From positions 9,920,001-9,984,000 of the forward strand of contig NZ_CP108394.1 in the NCBI RefSeq assembly GCF_041435215.1: a stretch of 64,000 nt of DNA. Direction: 5' to 3'. The position numbers and the translations under genes were made by a program. Shown piece after piece: positions 60,434-64,000 of this stretch; positions within the stretch are counted from its first letter, which is position 1; every line of letters begins with the position of its first letter. The notes below the pieces were generated by a model. The model was given only the letters and a program-made list of their open reading frames with translations, did not search any database and had not been told where the DNA came from. This DNA is from Streptomyces sp. NBC_01314 (GTDB taxonomy: Bacteria > Actinomycetota > Actinomycetes > Streptomycetales > Streptomycetaceae).

Positions 60434-60447
60434 TGCTAACGTTAGCA
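60434..60447. promoter_or_regulatory. LacI-type operator 4 (perfect palindrome)
   Basis: TGCTAACGTTAGCA is an exact 14-bp palindrome 53 bases upstream of the FAH-family start, the best copy of the set. Confidence 0.85.
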
Positions 60448-60499
60448 TTGGTGGATGGGTCATGCGGCCGTATTCGGCTGCCTAGTTGCGGAGGTTTCC

Positions 60500-61279
60500 G
60501 TGCGGATCATCAGGTATGCCGTCGGCGGTGTGTGTCACTACGGAGAACTCGTATCCGGTGACGCCGGGATCGCGAGATTCGAGGGGGATCCCTTCATCGG
60601 GCTGTTCCCCGCCGGGCACGTCGACGAAATCGGCGACGTAGTCATTCTCCCGCCGCTCGAACGGCCCCGGATCTTCGGATTCGCCTACAACTACGCCTCG
60701 CACGTGGACGAGACCGACCGTGAGCTTCCGGAAGTTCCTGTGTGTTTTATGAAGCCGAGCACCGCGGTGGTAGGTCCGGATGATGCCATCGTCTATCCGG
60801 CGGATGGTGAACTGGTCCATTTCGAAGGCGAGTTGGTCGTCGTCATCGGAAAGGAAGCCCGCCATGTGAAGCCTGCCGATGCCCACGAGTACATCCTCGG
60901 TTATACGTGCGGCAATGACGTCAGCGACCGCGTCATCCAACGCAGGGAAAGCGCGTACGGCACGCTTCTCATCGGCAAGGGGCAGGACACCTTCGCTCCC
61001 CTCGGGCCGGTGATCGAGACCGAACTCGACCCCTCGGCGCTGTCGCTGACGACCCGTGTGAACGGTGCCGTCATGCAGTCGGCGAGCACGGCGGACCTGC
61101 TGCTCGGCGTTCCCGACATCGTCAGCTACCTCAGCCGCCATCTGACGCTGCTGCCCGGAGACGCGATCATGACCGGCACGCCGTCAGGTGTCGGGCCGAT
61201 CCGTCCGGGAGACGTGGTCGAGGTGGAGATCGAGGGCATCGGCGTTCTGCGTAACCCGGTGGTGGCCGAGAGTCCCTGA
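60500..61279 (+). CDS. Fumarylacetoacetate-hydrolase-family enzyme
   Basis: The 259-residue protein starts at GTG 60500 behind GCGGAGG. It has the FAH catalytic core: metal-binding acids in HFEGELVVVIG, GYTCGNDVSDR, KGQDTFAPLGP and MTGTPSGVGPIRPGD. The family hydrolyses or isomerises/decarboxylates beta-diketo or 2-oxo-diacid products of aromatic ring cleavage. That fits the dioxygenase-like gene nearby. A tandem terminator follows. Confidence 0.9.
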   Translation: MRIIRYAVGGVCHYGELVSGDAGIARFEGDPFIGLFPAGHVDEIGDVVILPPLERPRIFGFAYNYASHVDETDRELPEVPVCFMKPSTAVVGPDDAIVYPADGELVHFEGELVVVIGKEARHVKPADAHEYILGYTCGNDVSDRVIQRRESAYGTLLIGKGQDTFAPLGPVIETELDPSALSLTTRVNGAVMQSASTADLLLGVPDIVSYLSRHLTLLPGDAIMTGTPSGVGPIRPGDVVEVEIEGIGVLRNPVVAESP

Positions 61280-61306
61280 CCCCGCGCGCCCATCGGGCGA
61301 CCGCGT

Positions 61307-61347
61307 ACAGGGGCCTGCCCACCGCTCGGCGGTGGGCAGGCCCCTGT
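61307..61347. terminator. 19-bp stem terminator
   Basis: Perfect arms 61307-61325 and 61329-61347 with a TCG loop, 27 bases past the FAH-family stop. Confidence 0.85.
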
Positions 61348-61365
61348 GGAATGTCCGGGGGGTGT

Positions 61366-61392
61366 CCCCGCGCCCCCGTGAGGGGCGCGGGG
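61366..61392. terminator. 11-bp stem terminator, MFS side
   Basis: CCCCGCGCCCC and GGGGCGCGGGG pair around a 5-base loop, 57 bases past the minus-strand MFS stop. With 61307-61347 it insulates the two convergent genes. Confidence 0.75.
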
Positions 61393-61449
61393 CTGTGACA
61401 TGTGCGGCCGGGCCGCGTGGGCGCGGCCGGCCCCCACCGGCCAGCAGGC

Positions 61450-62730
61450 CTAGCGGAGTGCTTGGCGGGCCGCGTTGTTGAACTGTGAGGTGCGGACGAA
61501 GGCCAGGGCGGCGACGCCCACCAGCGGCAGGACCGTGACCTGCACCAGCCCGGCCCGGGTCCAGCCGAAGGAGTCCACCAGGGCGGCGAAGAGCAGTCCT
61601 GAGAACGCCGCCGGTCCGTAGTAGCTGGTGACGAAGAGGCCGGAGGCGCGTCCGATCTGCCCGGGGCGGACGGCACGCTGTATCGCGCTGTTGGTGTTGG
61701 GGTAGATGAAGCCCAGCCCGAAGGCGCCCATGAGGAAGGCGAACAGGCACTGCACGCCTATGGCGGCCTGCGTCGTGTAGATGCACACGCTGATGGCCGA
61801 GACGGCCAGCAGGCTCAGGATCAGCAGGTTGCGCTGGTTGAAGCGGTCGCCGAGCCAGCCGCCGAACACGGCCGTCATGCCGCCGAAGCCGAGGAAACTC
61901 ATGGCCAGTGCGGCCTGCCCGGCGGTGTAGTGCAGCGAGGTGATGAGGAACGTCGGGTAGAGGCCGAGGAACCCGTAGAGGGCCACGCCGCTGACGACCG
62001 AGTGCACGGCGAGTGCGACGGTGTTGCGGTTGTAGGCGGAGGCCGGCATGTACTCGTAGGTCCTGGTCGAGGCGACCTTCTCGGCGGTGTGCTCGGTCAG
62101 GCCGGCCTTCACGAGGAACAGGGAGGCGACGGCGATCAGCAGCCCCGCCGCGCCGAACAGGTAGAAGGGCGAGTGCCAGGTGCCGTGCGTGCTCATGAGC
62201 TGGACGCCGATCAGCGGGGCCATGAACACGCCGACCGAGTAGCCCACGCCGATGATGCCGAAGGCGAGGCCGCGCCGGTGGGCGAAGAAGGCGCCGATCG
62301 CCGCGAAGATGGCGGCGGACTGCATGCCCTCACCGAAGCCCGAGACGACCCGGTACAGGGTCATGTCGGCGAAACCGGTCGCCAGTGGCGTGGCCATCGT
62401 GCCCAGGGAGTAGATCACGATGCTGGCCACCAGCACGGTCTTGCGGCGGAAGCGGTCCAGGAGGTAGCCCGCGGGAAGGCCGGCCAGGGCCATGCCGAGG
62501 GTGAAGTTCGTCGCCAGCAGCCCGCCCTGCTCCAGGGAGAACCCGTACTCCTCACGGATGTTGGGCAGCAGGGGAGGGAAGACCTGACGGTCCATGGCGT
62601 TGACCATGTAGGAGAGGACGATCACCAGGAAGCCCAGGCCGATCATGGGGCGGGAAAGGGAGGGCCGGTTGCCTTCCTGTGTTTCACCGGCGGGCACCGC
62701 ACTGGTGTCGACTTGCGCTGCGTGAGTCAT
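61450..62730 (-). CDS. MFS transporter, probable organic/aromatic acid uptake
   Basis: The 426-residue protein has 12 predicted helices. The motif LPAGYLLDRFRRKTVL between helices 2 and 3 is the MFS signature, and the MDRQVFPPLLPNI segment in the first helix is common in aromatic-acid:H+ and anion:H+ symporters. The ATG follows AGGAG. It is divergent from the 2-hydroxyacid dehydrogenase across a 737-base region with operator 5, so its substrate is probably the compound this cluster degrades. Confidence 0.9.
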   Translation of the reverse strand: MTHAAQVDTSAVPAGETQEGNRPSLSRPMIGLGFLVIVLSYMVNAMDRQVFPPLLPNIREEYGFSLEQGGLLATNFTLGMALAGLPAGYLLDRFRRKTVLVASIVIYSLGTMATPLATGFADMTLYRVVSGFGEGMQSAAIFAAIGAFFAHRRGLAFGIIGVGYSVGVFMAPLIGVQLMSTHGTWHSPFYLFGAAGLLIAVASLFLVKAGLTEHTAEKVASTRTYEYMPASAYNRNTVALAVHSVVSGVALYGFLGLYPTFLITSLHYTAGQAALAMSFLGFGGMTAVFGGWLGDRFNQRNLLILSLLAVSAISVCIYTTQAAIGVQCLFAFLMGAFGLGFIYPNTNSAIQRAVRPGQIGRASGLFVTSYYGPAAFSGLLFAALVDSFGWTRAGLVQVTVLPLVGVAALAFVRTSQFNNAARQALR

Positions 62731-63188
62731 AGCGGCTCCTGAGGAGGAATGGGCCACGGCGGACCGCGGCGGTTCCACCGCCGTACGGGGCCGTACGGGC
62801 GATGAAGAGAAGCGGTGAGCTGAACACGGACTCGAGCCGACGACGGCGATGTGGTCGTCGACTGGGGGAATGAGGGCGACGGCCTGCCGCGCGGTCGGAC
62901 ACCGCATGCGGAATTCAGCCGTATATCGCCCGTCGGGACGTCCGTGGCTATGGCGTCTTCGACAGCCGGACTTCGTGTGGACACTTGTCGGTCACACGGT
63001 CGGCGCTGGCTGAAACCATGAAGGGAACCAGCGGGCGCGTCAAGATGTGCACACGGTTTTCTTGGGCGCCTCATGTTTTCCCCTGGCGGGCAGGGCGCCC
63101 TCGCTCTGAAATGGGCCCAGCGGTGGGATGGCGACGACCAGGTGTACGTCGCACCCTTGCGCACTCTTGACGTGCCGAAGGTTCTGAA

Positions 63189-63202
63189 TGCTATCGTTAG
63201 CA
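63189..63202. promoter_or_regulatory. LacI-type operator 5
   Basis: TGCTATCGTTAGCA, one mismatched pair from a perfect palindrome, lies between the MFS and 2-hydroxyacid dehydrogenase genes. Confidence 0.8.
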
Positions 63203-63335
63203 CTGCGTGGCTGTGACAAAGTGATGCGACGTGTCCTGGTATCCCGTGATCCGTTCCAGGGACGTACCGCGGTGCCTGCCCCGACCACAAGTCGGCGAGC
63301 GCCGACGAGCCCAGTGACCCCTCCGACCCGCCCAA

Positions 63336-63372
63336 GGCGGTCGACGGCCCATCGGACGTGCCGTCGACCGCC
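63336..63372 (+). other. Leader hairpin before the 2-hydroxyacid dehydrogenase
   Basis: GGCGGTCGACGG and CCGTCGACCGCC form a perfect 12-bp stem with a 13-base loop between operator 5 and the start at 63468. It could be an attenuator or a terminator of a short transcript. Confidence 0.5.
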
Positions 63373-63467
63373 GTTCCGGGTGGCGATCAAACCCGCTCAC
63401 CGGACGCGACCGGGCGCGACGCCCGCCCGTCCGCCGCGGCCGCACGAATCTGCGAGGACGACCTGTC

Positions 63468-64000
63468 ATGAACCAATCGAGCCGCCCAGGCACCGTGCTG
63501 CTCACCGACTACGCCTGGCCCGACGACTCCGTGGAGCGATCCGTCATCGAGGAGGCGGGTCACACCCTGGTGACCGGCCCCGCCGAGCCCGCTTCCGCCG
63601 AGGCCGTCGAGGAACTGGTGGCCGAGCACCGACCCGCGGGGATCCTGACCTGCTGGGCACCCGTCTCCGCCACCGCGATCGGCACCTCGCCGGACCTGCG
63701 GATCGTGGCCAGGCTCGGCGTCGGCCTCGACAACATCGCCGTGGAGGCCGCCACCGACCGGGGCGTCTGGGTCACCAACGTGCCCGACTACTGCGTCGAG
63801 GAGGTCGCGGACCACGCCGTCGGCATGGTGCTGGCCTGGACACGCGGTCTGGCCCTGTTCGACCGGGACGTCCGTGCGGGCCGCTGGAACCCCGCAGGTG
63901 CGCGGCTGCGCCGGCTTTCGACACTGACCTGCGGTGTCGTCGGATACGGACGCATCGGACGCGCAACCGCCGGTCGACTCGGCGCGTTCGGCTGCCGGAT
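63468..64000 (+). CDS. D-isomer-specific 2-hydroxyacid dehydrogenase, cut by window end
   Basis: The first 177 residues are present; the gene runs off the right edge. The substrate-binding half (ILTCWAPVSATAIGTSPDLRIVARLGVGLDNI) resembles phosphoglycerate dehydrogenase and CtBP-like proteins. After NVPDYCVEEVADHAVGMVL comes the NAD-binding motif GVVGYGRIGRATAGRLGAFG. The ATG lies about 10 bases after GAGGA. It is downstream of operator 5 and likely belongs to the LacI regulon, reducing a 2-oxoacid or oxidising a 2-hydroxyacid intermediate. Confidence 0.88.
   Translation, partial: MNQSSRPGTVLLTDYAWPDDSVERSVIEEAGHTLVTGPAEPASAEAVEELVAEHRPAGILTCWAPVSATAIGTSPDLRIVARLGVGLDNIAVEAATDRGVWVTNVPDYCVEEVADHAVGMVLAWTRGLALFDRDVRAGRWNPAGARLRRLSTLTCGVVGYGRIGRATAGRLGAFGCR

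Larger units (their letters stand above)
62731..63467. other. 737-bp divergent promoter and leader region
   Basis: No gene is seen. It holds operator 5 (63189-63202) and a 12-bp stem hairpin (63336-63372). The distance between operator and either start codon (about 460 and 265 bases) is unusually long. Confidence 0.55.

Overview
The window is high-GC actinobacterial chromosome, almost certainly Streptomyces. It shows G/C-rich third codon positions, many GTG starts and short 4-bp start/stop overlaps. It carries sugar ABC transporters without their own ATPase, a 2-methylisoborneol operon and a Streptomyces-type interspersed hairpin repeat inside a gene. No rRNA, tRNA or CRISPR array was seen.

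Layout. 0-10 kb: a secreted PL9-type pectate lyase behind a LacI/cre-like palindrome; a TetR regulator divergent from a molybdenum hydroxylase operon (2Fe-2S, FAD/4Fe-4S and Mo subunits plus an XdhC-type maturase); a secreted PI-PLC-like protein; a membrane peptidoglycan-binding protein. 10-14 kb: a decayed membrane/TPR gene (one frameshift, one in-frame stop) beside a large TnpB-type RuvC nuclease gene with an unusual C-terminal extension and a very strong hairpin. 14-18 kb: a geosmin-like odorant operon made of a family 2B (cyclic-nucleotide-domain) encapsulin shell, a 2-methylisoborneol synthase-like terpene cyclase and geranyl-diphosphate C-methyltransferase, preceded by five 16-bp tandem repeats. 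18-25 kb: a glucarate/galactarate uptake and catabolism operon (binding protein, two permeases, KdgD, GudD) with a 23-bp palindromic operator, then a fructosamine-kinase-like gene. 25-31 kb: a TerD-domain protein, and a TetR gene divergent from an amino-acid permease/amidohydrolase pair.

31-46 kb: phenylacetate degradation (paaK divergent from paaABCDE, with two related operators), an Lrp regulator divergent from a FUSC-type exporter, a lactonase-like beta-propeller, a CbiX-like protein lacking the catalytic histidine motif, a BadF-type kinase, uracil-DNA glycosylase with an inverted decayed second copy, an IS5 transposase remnant, and a Na+/solute symporter with a DUF485 partner. 46-53 kb: a module fitting glutarate or another acyl-CoA (DUF35 protein, CaiB-type CoA transferase, glutaryl-CoA dehydrogenase, EtfBA, 3-hydroxyacyl-CoA dehydrogenase) and a LysR regulator. 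A 24-bp element is shared by the upstream regions at both ends of this module.

53-64 kb: an apparently uncharacterised catabolic cluster. It has an extradiol-dioxygenase relative, a CMD-family protein, a zinc-type dehydrogenase, an enolase paralogue with altered active site, an FMN reductase, a LacI repressor, a fumarylacetoacetate-hydrolase-family enzyme, an MFS transporter and a 2-hydroxyacid dehydrogenase cut by the window end. Five copies of one LacI-type operator (TGCTAWCGWTAGCA-like) sit in the three divergent promoter regions of this cluster, so most of these genes look like one regulon. This regulon and the encapsulin/terpene operon are the strongest candidates for new biology here.
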